A stretch of 39,082 bases of DNA from Candidatus Zhuqueibacterota bacterium (GTDB taxonomy: Bacteria; Zhuqueibacterota; QNDG01; JABMRT01): positions 1 to 39,082 of the forward strand of contig JABMRT010000080.1 of assembly GCA_013202295.1 (NCBI GenBank), given 5' to 3'. Each line of letters begins with the position of its first letter. Position 1 is the first letter of the stretch. The translations under genes and the position numbers were made by a program. The notes beneath the pieces were generated by a model, which ran no database searches, was not told where the DNA came from, and saw only the letters and a list, made by a program, of their open reading frames with translations. Shown here piece after piece: positions 8,323-17,017 of the stretch.

Positions 8323-9507
8323 TTAAATGATTCCGAATTGTTTTCCTAAGTTGGCAAAAATATCCAGCACCTTGTCCAGCTCATCTTCCGTATGGGTGGC
8401 CATGTAACTGGTGCGGATGATGGCTTCATGTGGGGGGACGGCCGGGCTGACGGCCGGATTGGCAAAGATGCCATTCTCAAACATCAGTTTCCAGAAACCG
8501 AAACAAATCTCGTCCTCACCGATTTTTATTGGTATGATCGGTGTCTCGCTTTTACCCGTATCAAAGCCGAGACTTTTAAATCCATTACGCATTTTCTCGG
8601 TGTTTTTACGAAGCTGTTCGAGACGTTCCGGCTCGGATTCAATGATATCCAGACATGCGATAACTGTAGCAACTGCCGAAGGCGGCATGCTGGCGCTGAA
8701 GATAAACGAGCGTGCGTGGTGTTTGATATAGTGGATGACAGCTTCATCCCCGGCAACGAATCCTCCGAGCGATGCAAAGGATTTACTGAATGTGCCCATG
8801 ACGATATCCACGCTGTCTTCAAGACCCCAATGCTCTCCGGTTCCGCGTCCATGTTTACCGAGGACTCCTATGGAGTGGGCATCATCGACATACACACGGG
8901 CGCCGTATTGTTTTGCGAGATCCACAAGGGCTGGAAGATTGACAATGTCTCCTTCCATACTAAACACACCGTCAGTGATGATGAGCTTGCCCACATTTTT
9001 GTCTTTTATCACCTCCAATACGCGCTTGAGATCCTCCATGTCATTGTGCTTGTATTTAAGCACTTTGCCAAACGCGAGGCGGCATCCATCCACGATTGAA
9101 GCATGGTCCGCCCGGTCTATCAGCACGATGTCATTCTTGCCGAGGAGGGTTGAGATTGCGCCCTGATTTGAAGTGAATCCTGTGTTGAAAACCAGCGCCA
9201 AATCCCGGTTCATAAATTTAGCCAAGCGGTTCTCAAGTTCCTCGTGGATATCCAGTGTGCCATTTAATAACCGTGATCCAGTACATCCCGTACCGTATTT
9301 GTTGATCGCATTTATAGCAGCCTCGACCACTTTGGGGTGTCCGGTCAAACCAAGATAATTATTGGATCCTATCATAATCATCATTTTACCATCAATCATG
9401 ACTTCACTTCCCGGGCCGGATTGAATCTGTCTGAAGTAAGGATATACACCGGCAGCGATTGCTTCTTTTGCTCTTGTAAATTGACTACACTTATCAAATA
9501 GATCCAC
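8323..9507 (-). CDS. Serine palmitoyltransferase-like PLP alpha-oxoamine synthase
   Basis: A 394-residue fold-type I PLP enzyme of the alpha-oxoamine synthase family (Kbl, BioF, HemA, SPT). K242 in TFSKSFASLGGF is the PLP lysine, D208/H211 in VDDAHSIG bind the cofactor, and H135 in DHAS stacks on the ring. The N-terminal PYFRQIQSGPGSEVMIDG and GSNNYLGLTGHPKV, and the TGSRLLNGTLDIHEELE block, are close to the SPT group of Bacteroidota, which joins serine and a long acyl thioester to give 3-ketosphinganine. Glycine C-acetyltransferase (Kbl) is the main alternative, but no threonine dehydrogenase is adjacent. The start is GTG at 9507, preceded by AAAGGAA. A TTGACA-17-TAATTT promoter lies about 130 bases upstream. 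The GNAT gene follows on the same strand. Confidence 0.8.
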   Translation of the reverse strand: MDLFDKCSQFTRAKEAIAAGVYPYFRQIQSGPGSEVMIDGKMMIMIGSNNYLGLTGHPKVVEAAINAINKYGTGCTGSRLLNGTLDIHEELENRLAKFMNRDLALVFNTGFTSNQGAISTLLGKNDIVLIDRADHASIVDGCRLAFGKVLKYKHNDMEDLKRVLEVIKDKNVGKLIITDGVFSMEGDIVNLPALVDLAKQYGARVYVDDAHSIGVLGKHGRGTGEHWGLEDSVDIVMGTFSKSFASLGGFVAGDEAVIHYIKHHARSFIFSASMPPSAVATVIACLDIIESEPERLEQLRKNTEKMRNGFKSLGFDTGKSETPIIPIKIGEDEICFGFWKLMFENGIFANPAVSPAVPPHEAIIRTSYMATHTEDELDKVLDIFANLGKQFGII

Positions 9508-9640
9508 GAGATGTTCCTTTCAATTCGTGAGATTCAATGTCGTTTCAATGCAGAGAAAAAATCCAGCTTTAGTAAGATATTGCTCTACGTACCCACAAGT
9601 ACAATGATTGTTGTCGATTCATGAGTCAAATATTGGAATT

Positions 9641-9669
9641 AAATTAATCATAGATGAACAGAATGTCAA
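9641..9669 (-). promoter_or_regulatory. Sigma70-type promoter for the SPT-like/GNAT genes
   Basis: On the minus strand TTGACA (9669-9664), a 17-base spacer, then TAATTT (9646-9641). The -35 is a perfect consensus. Predicted transcription start near 9634 gives a leader of about 125 bases before the GTG start. Confidence 0.55.
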
Positions 9670-9723
9670 CAGAAAATTCCTTATACAAATGGATAAATAT
9701 TGTTGGCATTTTCAAAGTTGTAA

Positions 9724-9760
9724 TTAAAAAAAGGCCCATTCTTTCAAGAGATGGGCCTTT
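9724..9760 (-). terminator. Rho-independent terminator of the minus-strand lipoprotein gene
   Basis: AAGGCCCAT (9731-9739) pairs with ATGGGCCTT (9751-9759) around an 11-base loop. Read on the minus strand the stem is followed by a run of seven T. It sits about 95 bases past the stop of the lipoprotein gene at 9856. Confidence 0.8.
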
Positions 9761-9855
9761 AAAACTGGTTGCAGAAATATTTTTAACACATCAGTGTGAT
9801 CTGCTACATTTTTGGAGTGTTCAATGTTTTTTATTCCAATCTAACAGGATACAGG

Positions 9856-10878
9856 TTATGGACTGCTGATTGAAGCTGTCATATTAAAAATTGGCATAAA
9901 GGGGTGGAGTCCTTCATCGCCATACATTTCCGGTGTGGGACCATTTTCATAACCGGGTCCCAGATCCAGAACATTTGCTGTGAATATGACACCTGTAGGG
10001 GGTGTACCGGTTTCATGAAAATTCATTGTGTTTGAGATGTCCACCTCCAAATTGACGGTAAACAACGATGCGAGCTTCGTAGGAATTGTGAAAGAATTGT
10101 CCATTCTGCAATCCAGGCCGCCGACAGTGGAATGTGTACCGACGATGATGGGAGAAGGGGTGGCATAGCCTGACTCCGGGCCCCAGAAGGCCAAATCAGA
10201 AAAAAGATCTATTGTACTTTCGAAAGGCGGCCCACCAGGGGGATGGGAGTTCGAAGCGACTGAAATGAAGAAGTTACGGTATCCTGTTGAATCCATTACC
10301 ACTCTGCGCATCCAGTACCAGTCATCTGATCCCGGCACCGGTTCGACTACAAAATCCCTTTTCCAGTATTTAGCAGTTGCATTAAAGTAGAGTCGGAATT
10401 TGCGATTTACCTGTGTGTTGAAAATCGAGGGATCGGTATAATCGGTTTCCCAGGTTGCATCGGGTGTGTGAAAAACTACAGGCAGAGTCATCTCAATGTA
10501 AAGGAATTCCATTTTGTAACCAGTATAGGTTCCCGCAGGAAATGTCGCGGCAGCGTGCAGGGTTGTAACAGATGCGGTATCGTGAAAATCGATGACCAAT
10601 GGGCTGGAAATACTCGCACTAACCACATTTACATCCCCCGTGGCAGTGGAGAGCCAGTAATTCACGATCGCAAGCGAATAGGTTGACGGTGTGACATCCG
10701 TCTGGATTGAGGCTGATTTCTGCGGTGCGGATCCTACCGGAGCACTGAGAGAGTTCACTTTTGTGGCAGTGAAAACGATACTTCCATCTTCTTCTCCCGG
10801 CGAAACTGGATCAGATTTGCTGCCGCATCCAATGAATAAAATTACCAATAATAGATTCAATAACAGTTTGAACTTCAT
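9856..10878 (-). CDS. Hypothetical lipoprotein
   Basis: A 340-residue protein I do not recognise. The N-terminus is a lipoprotein signal: MKFK, a Leu/Val-rich core and LFIGC with the lipidated cysteine at 18, followed by GSKSDPVSPGEEDGS, a typical flexible tether. The remainder is rich in Thr, Ser, Pro and aromatic residues with alternating hydrophobics, consistent with a beta-sandwich surface domain; residues 75-135 (YSLAIVNYWLSTATGD...GTYTGYKMEFLYIEM) resemble the general pattern of DUF4382/DUF4397-like lipoproteins but not closely enough to name. GGAGGAGAC directly before the ATG is a strong ribosome binding site. It has a perfect TTGACA at 10943-10938 on the minus strand (poor -10) and its own terminator, so it is a single-gene unit. 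Confidence 0.75.
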   Translation of the reverse strand: MKFKLLLNLLLVILFIGCGSKSDPVSPGEEDGSIVFTATKVNSLSAPVGSAPQKSASIQTDVTPSTYSLAIVNYWLSTATGDVNVVSASISSPLVIDFHDTASVTTLHAAATFPAGTYTGYKMEFLYIEMTLPVVFHTPDATWETDYTDPSIFNTQVNRKFRLYFNATAKYWKRDFVVEPVPGSDDWYWMRRVVMDSTGYRNFFISVASNSHPPGGPPFESTIDLFSDLAFWGPESGYATPSPIIVGTHSTVGGLDCRMDNSFTIPTKLASLFTVNLEVDISNTMNFHETGTPPTGVIFTANVLDLGPGYENGPTPEMYGDEGLHPFMPIFNMTASISSP

Positions 10879-11128
10879 GTCTCCTCCGGTTTTGGTTTGG
10901 GGTGTTTATTAGATAAACGATAGAGATATCCATTTAGTGTCAAATCAATGCCAACATTGCAAATATTGTTCCTGTGAAGTTGATCTGAATCCAGACATCG
11001 TCGATTGTCTCAAATATAATACATTTGAAAGAGGTGAAGGTTTTGGTATTTATTTAGAAGTCAATATATTGATAAGCGCTTGAGAAAAATCTTGATTATA
11101 AAAAAAACATTTGTTACCATTATTAACT

Positions 11129-12043
11129 ATGTTTAGAAGTTTAAATATAAATGTTCATGATAGCGCACAAAGACTCCCTTCCTGGTTACGAAAGCCAGTT
11201 CGAGATGATGAAGAGGCCCTCCGTGTCCGCAAGATATTGAAAGAATACCATCTTCACACCGTGTGTCAATCTGCAGGTTGTCCCAATAAAAATGAATGCT
11301 TCCATGCTGCGACAGCCACGTTTATGATTCTAGGTGATGTGTGTATGCGGCACTGCCGATTTTGCGGTGTGGATAAAGGACGTACGCAGCCTCTTGACCC
11401 TGATGAACCAGAGCGTATTGGCGAAGCGGCCGCACGATTGGGATTGCAGCATGTGGTCATCACTTCAGTAACGCGTGATGATTTGCCGGATGGTGGTGCA
11501 GATCATTTTGCGAGAACCGTCCGGGCTGTTCGCAACCATCTGCCCAAGTCAACAATTGAAGTGCTGATCCCTGATTTTCAGGGAAATGAAGAAGCGCTCC
11601 TAACTGTCCTCAACAGCGGGATTGATGTCCTCAATCACAATGTGGAGACGGTTCCCAGATTGTATCCGGCAGTTCGGCCTGAAGCGGATTTTAAGCGATC
11701 TCTAACAATCCTTCAACACACAAAATTCCTGCGGCCATCCATAAAAACCAAAACCGGGTTGATGCTTGGATTGGGGGAATCCGAAGAGGAAGTCTTTTCA
11801 CTTTTCGATCATCTCGCTGAAGTGAAATGCCAAATGCTTACAATCGGGCAGTATCTTGCGCCGAACAGGAATGCATTTCCTGTTCAAACCTATATTCATC
11901 CCGCTCAATTTCAACGCTATAAAGAAGAAGCAATACGGCGGGGTGTTGGCTGGGTGATGGCGGGTCCCCTTGTGCGAAGTTCCTATCATGCAGAAGAACT
12001 TTTCAAGAAAAGTAAAGGAGACCTGCGTGAATCATCTATATGA
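11129..12043 (+). CDS. lipA: Lipoyl synthase (radical SAM)
   Basis: A 304-residue radical SAM enzyme inserting two sulfur atoms into the octanoyl group on lipoate-dependent proteins. Both iron-sulfur sites are intact: the auxiliary cluster C46-x4-C51-x5-C57 and the radical SAM C72-x3-C76-x2-C79. DLPDGGADHFA, the LNHNVETVPRLYP segment and C-terminal PLVRSSYHAEE (with the conserved RSSYH serine that ligates the auxiliary cluster) match LipA. A TTG 18 bases upstream is in frame but the ATG at 11129 fits the family N-terminus. No lipB or lplA is beside it; instead its last 17 bases overlap the start of an acyl-CoA-ligase-like gene, and five genes run on without a gap larger than 26 bases. Confidence 0.96.
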   Translation: MFRSLNINVHDSAQRLPSWLRKPVRDDEEALRVRKILKEYHLHTVCQSAGCPNKNECFHAATATFMILGDVCMRHCRFCGVDKGRTQPLDPDEPERIGEAAARLGLQHVVITSVTRDDLPDGGADHFARTVRAVRNHLPKSTIEVLIPDFQGNEEALLTVLNSGIDVLNHNVETVPRLYPAVRPEADFKRSLTILQHTKFLRPSIKTKTGLMLGLGESEEEVFSLFDHLAEVKCQMLTIGQYLAPNRNAFPVQTYIHPAQFQRYKEEAIRRGVGWVMAGPLVRSSYHAEELFKKSKGDLRESSI

Positions 12044-13559
12044 AATACTCGAGTCAGCTGCGGATAATGCTCCACACAAACCCGCGCTACATTTTCAAAA
12101 TCATACCATCACCTATCAGGATTTAAAGCATGTGACCGACCGTCTGGCGTCTGGATTTAAAAGTATTGGTCTGGGTGTGGGTGACCGGGTGGCCATCCTT
12201 TTGCCGAATGTGCCCCATTTTGTATTCAGTTATTTTGCTCTTCTTAAAATCGGAGCTACGGTCATTCCGATTTCGATTATGGACAAAGCCGCCGAGATTC
12301 ATCATCAACTTGATGATGCAGAAGTTCGTGGTTTGATATACTGGCAGGGTTTACGAACCCAGGTGCATCAGGCTATTTGCGGGCTGGAGCAATGCAATAA
12401 AATCATCGTTCTGGGAGAACAATTAGAACTAGGCGAATTTCGATTAACCACACTTATGGAAACCCATGCGCCGTATGATCATATAGAAATGGTGGATCCG
12501 GATGACACGGCCCTCGTTTTCTATACGGCGGGCATTACCGGACGTCCGAAGGGCGCGGAACTCTCTCATCATAATATTCTATCTAATGTGGAAGCCTGTC
12601 AATCTTTCTTCAAATTCACAGAGGATGACAGTGTGGTGGCTGAATTGCCGCTTTCACTGCCTGTGGGATTGACTTTAATTTTGAGCACATTCATCTATGC
12701 CAGAGCCAGTATTTATCTGATGCCAAAGTTTGATCCGGAATCCATTCTTGCAATCATTGCTGAAAAAAAACCCACATATTTTATCGGTATGCCGTCTTTG
12801 TACAACGCTTTAGTTGCGATGGATATGGAAGAAACTCCCAATTTGGACAGTATTAAATTCTGGCTCTCAATTGGCGACGCGATCAAGCAGGAGACTTTTG
12901 AAGCATTTGAGGCGAAATTTAACGCGATTATATTAGAAGGATACGGACTCACGGAAGCGGGTCCGATTGTCTCGTTCAATACACCTTCACGTGAACGCAA
13001 CCCGGGGTCGATCGGTCTGCCGCTGCCAGGGATCGATCTTAAAATTCTCGATCAGAATGGCCAGGAGGTACGAACCGGTCAGGTGGGAGAGATCTGTATT
13101 CAAGGGCCCAGCATCATGAAGGGATATCGCAATAAACCCGAAGCCACCAAAACCGCACTCGCAGATGGCTGGTTGCACACAGGTGACCTTGCACGTCTTG
13201 ACGAAAGCGGATTTCCCATGATTGTTGCCCGAAAGAAGAATGTGATCATGAAAAGCGGATTCAGTGTGTACCCGCGCGAAGTTGAAAAATTCCTGCTGGC
13301 CTATCCAAAAATCCAGGAAGCCGTGGTGGTCGGTTTGTCCGATTCCAACGTAGGTGAAGAGATCTATGCTTCAGTGGTTCTCAAAGCAGGAGAAGAGGCC
13401 ACACAGGAGGAAATTATCAATTACTGCCGCGATATGATGGCGGCCTATAAAGCACCCAAAACCATTCACTTTGTCTTATCACTTCCCAAGGGCCCGAGTG
13501 GGCGCATCATGCGGGAAGAGGTGAAACAAATCCTAACGGATAAACAACGTTATAGTTAA
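12027..13559 (+). CDS. AMP-binding acyl-CoA ligase family protein
   Basis: A 510-residue ANL-superfamily adenylating enzyme, closest in layout to long-chain fatty acyl-CoA ligases. The phosphate-binding A3 motif is YTAGITGRPKG (166-176), where most members have TSGTTG; GYGLTEAGP, LHTGDLARLDESGF and KKNVIMKSGFSVYPREVE are standard. The C-terminal A10 motif reads GPSGRIMREEV, so the usual catalytic lysine of SGK is arginine at 493. That could weaken adenylate formation. The start is GTG at 12027, six bases after AAAGGAG, which overlaps lipA by 17 bases. A longer upstream reading to 11970 would run deeper into lipA and is unlikely. Substrate unknown; the link with lipoate is positional only. Confidence 0.85.
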   Translation: MNHLYEILESAADNAPHKPALHFQNHTITYQDLKHVTDRLASGFKSIGLGVGDRVAILLPNVPHFVFSYFALLKIGATVIPISIMDKAAEIHHQLDDAEVRGLIYWQGLRTQVHQAICGLEQCNKIIVLGEQLELGEFRLTTLMETHAPYDHIEMVDPDDTALVFYTAGITGRPKGAELSHHNILSNVEACQSFFKFTEDDSVVAELPLSLPVGLTLILSTFIYARASIYLMPKFDPESILAIIAEKKPTYFIGMPSLYNALVAMDMEETPNLDSIKFWLSIGDAIKQETFEAFEAKFNAIILEGYGLTEAGPIVSFNTPSRERNPGSIGLPLPGIDLKILDQNGQEVRTGQVGEICIQGPSIMKGYRNKPEATKTALADGWLHTGDLARLDESGFPMIVARKKNVIMKSGFSVYPREVEKFLLAYPKIQEAVVVGLSDSNVGEEIYASVVLKAGEEATQEEIINYCRDMMAAYKAPKTIHFVLSLPKGPSGRIMREEVKQILTDKQRYS

Positions 13560-13585
13560 TTATTGTGTCAATCAAGGAGGGACCT

Positions 13586-15673
13586 TTGAAGGATTTTGCT
13601 TCTGAAATGATTAGAAATATCGGTCTTTTGGGCCACGGCAGCACCGGAAAAACCTCACTGGCTGAAGCATTGCTTTTTACAATGGGCGGAGTAAACCGAA
13701 TAGGGAAGGTGGATGATGGCTCGACAGTAAGCGATTATCATCCTGATGAAATAGGACGGAAATTCTCGATTGGGACGTCTTTGCTTCACGGTGAATGGAA
13801 GGAATGGAAAATCAATATGCTGGATGTGCCCGGCTATTCTGATTTTATTGGTGAAGCCAGAGGCGGCTTAAGAATCCTCGATCTGGCAGTTCTGGTTCTA
13901 AATGGTGTGGAAGGCGTTGAAGTCGGCACAGAGCAGATTTATGAGTCTGCTGAAAAAGGCGGTGTTCCCTGTATGTTCTTTGTCAATCGTCTCGATAACG
14001 AACACGCCGATTTTGATAAAGTTCTGAATATGGCCAAAGAGCGATACGGTACAAAAGCGGTTCCGGTTCAATTCCCTGTGAATCAGGGTCTGGGATTTAG
14101 CAAAATCGTGGATGTGGTTAAGATGAAGCTTCTGACTTACGAGGGTGGAAAAGGCAAAGCCACGCTTTCTGATATTCCCGCTGATCTTCAGGGCAAAGCG
14201 GAAGAGTTGCGTTCCCAGCTGGTCGAATCTGCTGCAGAGAATGATGAAGCACTCATGGAAGCTTATTTTGATAATGAAACACTGACAGATGCGCAGTTGA
14301 AAACCGGATTACGGAAAGGGATTTTATCAGGCAGCTTGATTCCGGTTCTATGTGGTTCCGCCGAGTTGAACGCGGGTTCGGGTGCATTGCTTGATTTTAT
14401 AGGTGAATTTTGTCCCACCCCGCTGGATAAAGGGATCATTACGGGTACGGTACCGGGTAAGGATGATAAAAAAGAACGGATCCTTGCTGTGGATCAACCT
14501 TTGTGTGCATTTGTATTTAAAACAGTTTCAGAGGCGCATGTGGGTGAACTTTCACTGGTTCGCGTCTATTCAGGGCAATTGCAATCCGGTGCTGAAGTAC
14601 AGAATAGTAATCAGGATCGATCTGAGAAAATTGGGCAAATCTATTTGATGAATGGAAAGAATCGTACCGAGACGGGTGTTCTGAAAGCAGGTGACCTCGG
14701 TGCACTGGTAAAGCTGAAAAAAACCTCCACAGGCCATACATTATGCGACAAGAGCGATCCCATTCAGCTTGCACCGATCGCGTTTCCCGATCCGGTGATT
14801 AGTGTGGCTGTCACGCCCAAAAGTCGTGGAGATGAGGAAAAGATATCCACAGGTTTTCATGTGCTGCATGATGAAGATCCCAGTTTTAGAGTGGTGATTG
14901 ATCCCGAACTCAAACAAATGATTCTTTCAGGTCAGGGCGATTTGCATCTGGCCGTGATTATTGGCCGGCTGAAAGAAAAGTATGGTGTGGAAGTGACTGA
15001 AGAACGTCCGAAGATACCTTATCGTGAAACCATTACAGCCAAAGCCGATGACAAATACCGTCACAAGAAACAAACCGGTGGTGCCGGTCAATTTGCCGAA
15101 GTCTGGATGAGAGTTGAACCGCAGCCGCGCGGCGAAGGATTTGCTTTCGAAAATGTGATCAAGGGCGGCAGTATTTCAGCTGTTTTCATTCCTTCCATCG
15201 AAAAGGGCATCAAGCATGTACTTGTTGAAGGCCCCCTTGCAGGTTACAATGTGGTTGATGTGAAGGCCATCGTGTACGATGGCAAAGAGCATCCGGTGGA
15301 CTCAAAAGATATTGCGTTTCAAAGCGCGGGGCGTGAAGTTTTCAAATCTGCATTCTTAAAGGCTCGTCCGATTCTCCTTGAACCGATTTACGATATCGAA
15401 GTCAAAGTGCCTGAAGAGGCCATGGGTGATGTCATGGGCGACCTTTCCAGCCGGCGCGGCAAGATAATGGGGATGGAAACCATGGGACATTTTCAAATTA
15501 TCAAAGCCAAGGTACCGCTTGCTGAACTCGATCAATATGCCACGACATTGCGGTCTATTACATCTGGCCGCGGGATTTACAAACGGTCATTATCACATTA
15601 TGATCCCATGCCGAAAGAGAGTGAAGCCAAAGTGATTGCGGATGCGCATAAAACCAAGGAAGAAGATAAATAA
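13586..15673 (+). CDS. Elongation factor G-like translation GTPase (EF-G2 type)
   Basis: A 695-residue GTPase with the whole EF-G domain order: G domain, domain II, then III-V ending in the typical GRGIYKRSLSHYDPMP. The P-loop is GHGSTGKT (16-23). The switch II motif reads D80-V-P-G-Y84, with tyrosine in place of the catalytic histidine of canonical EF-G (DTPGH), and the base-recognition motif is NRLD (134-137). Those changes are typical of the EF-G-like paralogue group (for example Thermus EF-G-2), so I do not assign it as the main translocase. AAGGAGG six bases before the TTG at 13586 favours that start over an upstream GTG at 13565. Third gene of the lipA operon. Family known, cellular role uncertain. 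Confidence 0.88.
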   Translation: MKDFASEMIRNIGLLGHGSTGKTSLAEALLFTMGGVNRIGKVDDGSTVSDYHPDEIGRKFSIGTSLLHGEWKEWKINMLDVPGYSDFIGEARGGLRILDLAVLVLNGVEGVEVGTEQIYESAEKGGVPCMFFVNRLDNEHADFDKVLNMAKERYGTKAVPVQFPVNQGLGFSKIVDVVKMKLLTYEGGKGKATLSDIPADLQGKAEELRSQLVESAAENDEALMEAYFDNETLTDAQLKTGLRKGILSGSLIPVLCGSAELNAGSGALLDFIGEFCPTPLDKGIITGTVPGKDDKKERILAVDQPLCAFVFKTVSEAHVGELSLVRVYSGQLQSGAEVQNSNQDRSEKIGQIYLMNGKNRTETGVLKAGDLGALVKLKKTSTGHTLCDKSDPIQLAPIAFPDPVISVAVTPKSRGDEEKISTGFHVLHDEDPSFRVVIDPELKQMILSGQGDLHLAVIIGRLKEKYGVEVTEERPKIPYRETITAKADDKYRHKKQTGGAGQFAEVWMRVEPQPRGEGFAFENVIKGGSISAVFIPSIEKGIKHVLVEGPLAGYNVVDVKAIVYDGKEHPVDSKDIAFQSAGREVFKSAFLKARPILLEPIYDIEVKVPEEAMGDVMGDLSSRRGKIMGMETMGHFQIIKAKVPLAELDQYATTLRSITSGRGIYKRSLSHYDPMPKESEAKVIADAHKTKEEDK

Positions 15674-16213
15674 TTGGCAGAGTCAAATCCAAAAGAAAGC
15701 AAGCGGATTCTCTGGGCACCCTGGCGCATTCAATACATCGAGAATTGTGATACACCAGAGGGATGCATTTTTTGCGATAAACCCAAAGAGGATAAGGATC
15801 GTGAGAATCTGATTGTCTTTCGTGGTCAGACGATGTTCATTATAATGAATCGTTATCCTTATAATAACGGCCATCTCATGATTGTGCCCTACAGGCATAC
15901 GTGTGATTTAGCGTCCCTGAGCCGGGATGAACAGATTGAATCCTTTGATTTGCTGGCTGCATCCAAAACAGTATTGGCAGAAGTGATGCGTCCACACGGT
16001 TACAATATCGGGATGAATCTGGGTCGAGTCGCCGGGGCCGGTATTGCCGACCATTTGCATTATCACATTGTTCCCAGATGGGATGGCGACACCAATTTTA
16101 TGCCGATCCTGGGTGCTGCAAAAGTTGTTTCTGAAGGATTGGAACAAACATGGGAAAAACTGATTCAAGGATTTAAATCCATTCAAATAAAAACAAATCC
16201 TGAAGGAGAATAA
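15674..16213 (+). CDS. HIT family nucleotide hydrolase/phosphorylase
   Basis: A 179-residue histidine-triad protein. The catalytic triad H127-x-H129-x-H131 is in [11 protein letters not shown], and C31-x-x-C34 with H75 may bind zinc, as in the group related to mycobacterial Ap4A phosphorylase. The N-terminal [10 protein letters not shown] is a hallmark of that group. Such enzymes split dinucleoside polyphosphates or AMP conjugates. The start is TTG directly after the EF-G-like stop codon, with purine-rich GGAAGAAG upstream; no better start is available. Part of the lipA operon. Confidence 0.88.
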   Translation: MAESNPKESKRILWAPWRIQYIENCDTPEGCIFCDKPKEDKDRENLIVFRGQTMFIIMNRYPYNNGHLMIVPYRHTCDLASLSRDEQIESFDLLAASKTVLAEVMRPHGYNIGMNLGRVAGAGIADHLHYHIVPRWDGDTNFMPILGAAKVVSEGLEQTWEKLIQGFKSIQIKTNPEGE

Positions 16214-16214
16214 A

Positions 16215-16880
16215 ATGAAAGCAAATCGATCGATCTGGATATTATTGGTACTCCTCGCTATATCAATGACCGCATGTAATGCAAATGAAGCGAGTGAGTT
16301 GAAATCTGAAACCCAACCAAAAGAGGTTCAAGTGACTGATCAACCCATCCCAATCGTTATAGAAACCAGCGCAGGTAATATTGAACTGGAACTGTATCCG
16401 GACAAGGCGCCTGTATCGGTTAAAAATTTTCTGGGCTACGTAGAGAGTGGCTTTTACGATAATACGATTTTTCATCGCGTCATTCGTGGATTCATGATTC
16501 AAGGTGGCGGATTTGATAAAGACCATGCCGAAAAACAATCTGGTGAGCCGATTGTCAACGAAGCGGGTAATGGTCTGAAAAATCTTCGTGGTACAATTGC
16601 TTATGCGCGTACCAATGTGGTCAACAGCGCGACCGCTCAGTTTTTTATTAATCATGGCGATAATGCGTCTCTCAATCATCAGAATGAGACTCAGGCCGGA
16701 TTTGGATATGCCGTATTTGGCAAGGTGACAAAGGGCATTGAAGTTGTGGATAAAATTGCCGGCGTTAAAACAGGTACAAAAAAGATGACCATCATGTATC
16801 AGGGTCAAAAAAAACAACAGCCTTATCAGGATGTGCCTCTGGAACCGGTGATCGTGAAATCGATAAAGGTTGTCCAGTAA
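16215..16880 (+). CDS. Lipoprotein cyclophilin-type peptidyl-prolyl isomerase
   Basis: A 221-residue cyclophilin with a lipoprotein signal: hydrophobic core then SMTAC with the lipidated cysteine at 21, and a short linker to about residue 45. The isomerase domain shows [13 protein letters not shown] with the catalytic arginine, ATAQFFIN, and [12 protein letters not shown]. It should therefore act on proteins in the periplasm, anchored to a membrane. A GAAGGAGAA box precedes the ATG and the gene begins one base after the HIT stop, so it is the last member of the operon begun by lipA. Confidence 0.92.
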   Translation: MKANRSIWILLVLLAISMTACNANEASELKSETQPKEVQVTDQPIPIVIETSAGNIELELYPDKAPVSVKNFLGYVESGFYDNTIFHRVIRGFMIQGGGFDKDHAEKQSGEPIVNEAGNGLKNLRGTIAYARTNVVNSATAQFFINHGDNASLNHQNETQAGFGYAVFGKVTKGIEVVDKIAGVKTGTKKMTIMYQGQKKQQPYQDVPLEPVIVKSIKVVQ

Positions 16881-16913
16881 CTTAGAAAAGAAGTCCTTAA
16901 TCAAATTGTTTTC

Positions 16914-16970
16914 AAGCCGTCATTGAGACACTCCTCCGATATCCGAGAGAGCCCGTTTCATGACGGCTTT
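16914..16970. promoter_or_regulatory. Long inverted repeat between the cyclophilin and XRE-cupin genes
   Basis: Perfect 10-base arms AAGCCGTCAT (16914-16923) and ATGACGGCTT (16960-16969) separated by 36 bases. It could be an mRNA hairpin ending the lipA operon (the downstream arm is followed by TTTA only) or an operator for the XRE-type gene that starts 48 bases later. I cannot decide between them from sequence. Confidence 0.45.
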
Positions 16971-17017
16971 ACTCATTCATTGGCATGTAAAAAATTGAAA
17001 GAAACGGGAGAATGATT

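Larger units (their letters stand above)
9508..9855. other. Intergenic region between two minus-strand genes
   Basis: This 348-base gap holds no convincing gene. It contains the terminator of the upstream minus-strand lipoprotein gene (9724-9760) and the candidate promoter of the SPT-like gene (9641-9669). The remainder is AT-rich and appears to be the leader of the SPT-like transcript. Confidence 0.6.

Noticed and set aside
8392-9099. 235-codon open frame on the plus strand opposite the SPT-like gene
   Set aside because: It lies fully antisense to a gene with a complete PLP-enzyme motif set, has no ribosome site and no recognisable domain.
10688-10912. Plus-strand frame in the lipoprotein start region
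   Set aside because: Antisense to the signal peptide and tether of the lipoprotein gene, no ribosome site.
16263-16904. 213-codon open frame antisense to the cyclophilin gene
   Set aside because: Composition is that of a mirrored coding strand; the cyclophilin on the plus strand has all family motifs and a ribosome site.
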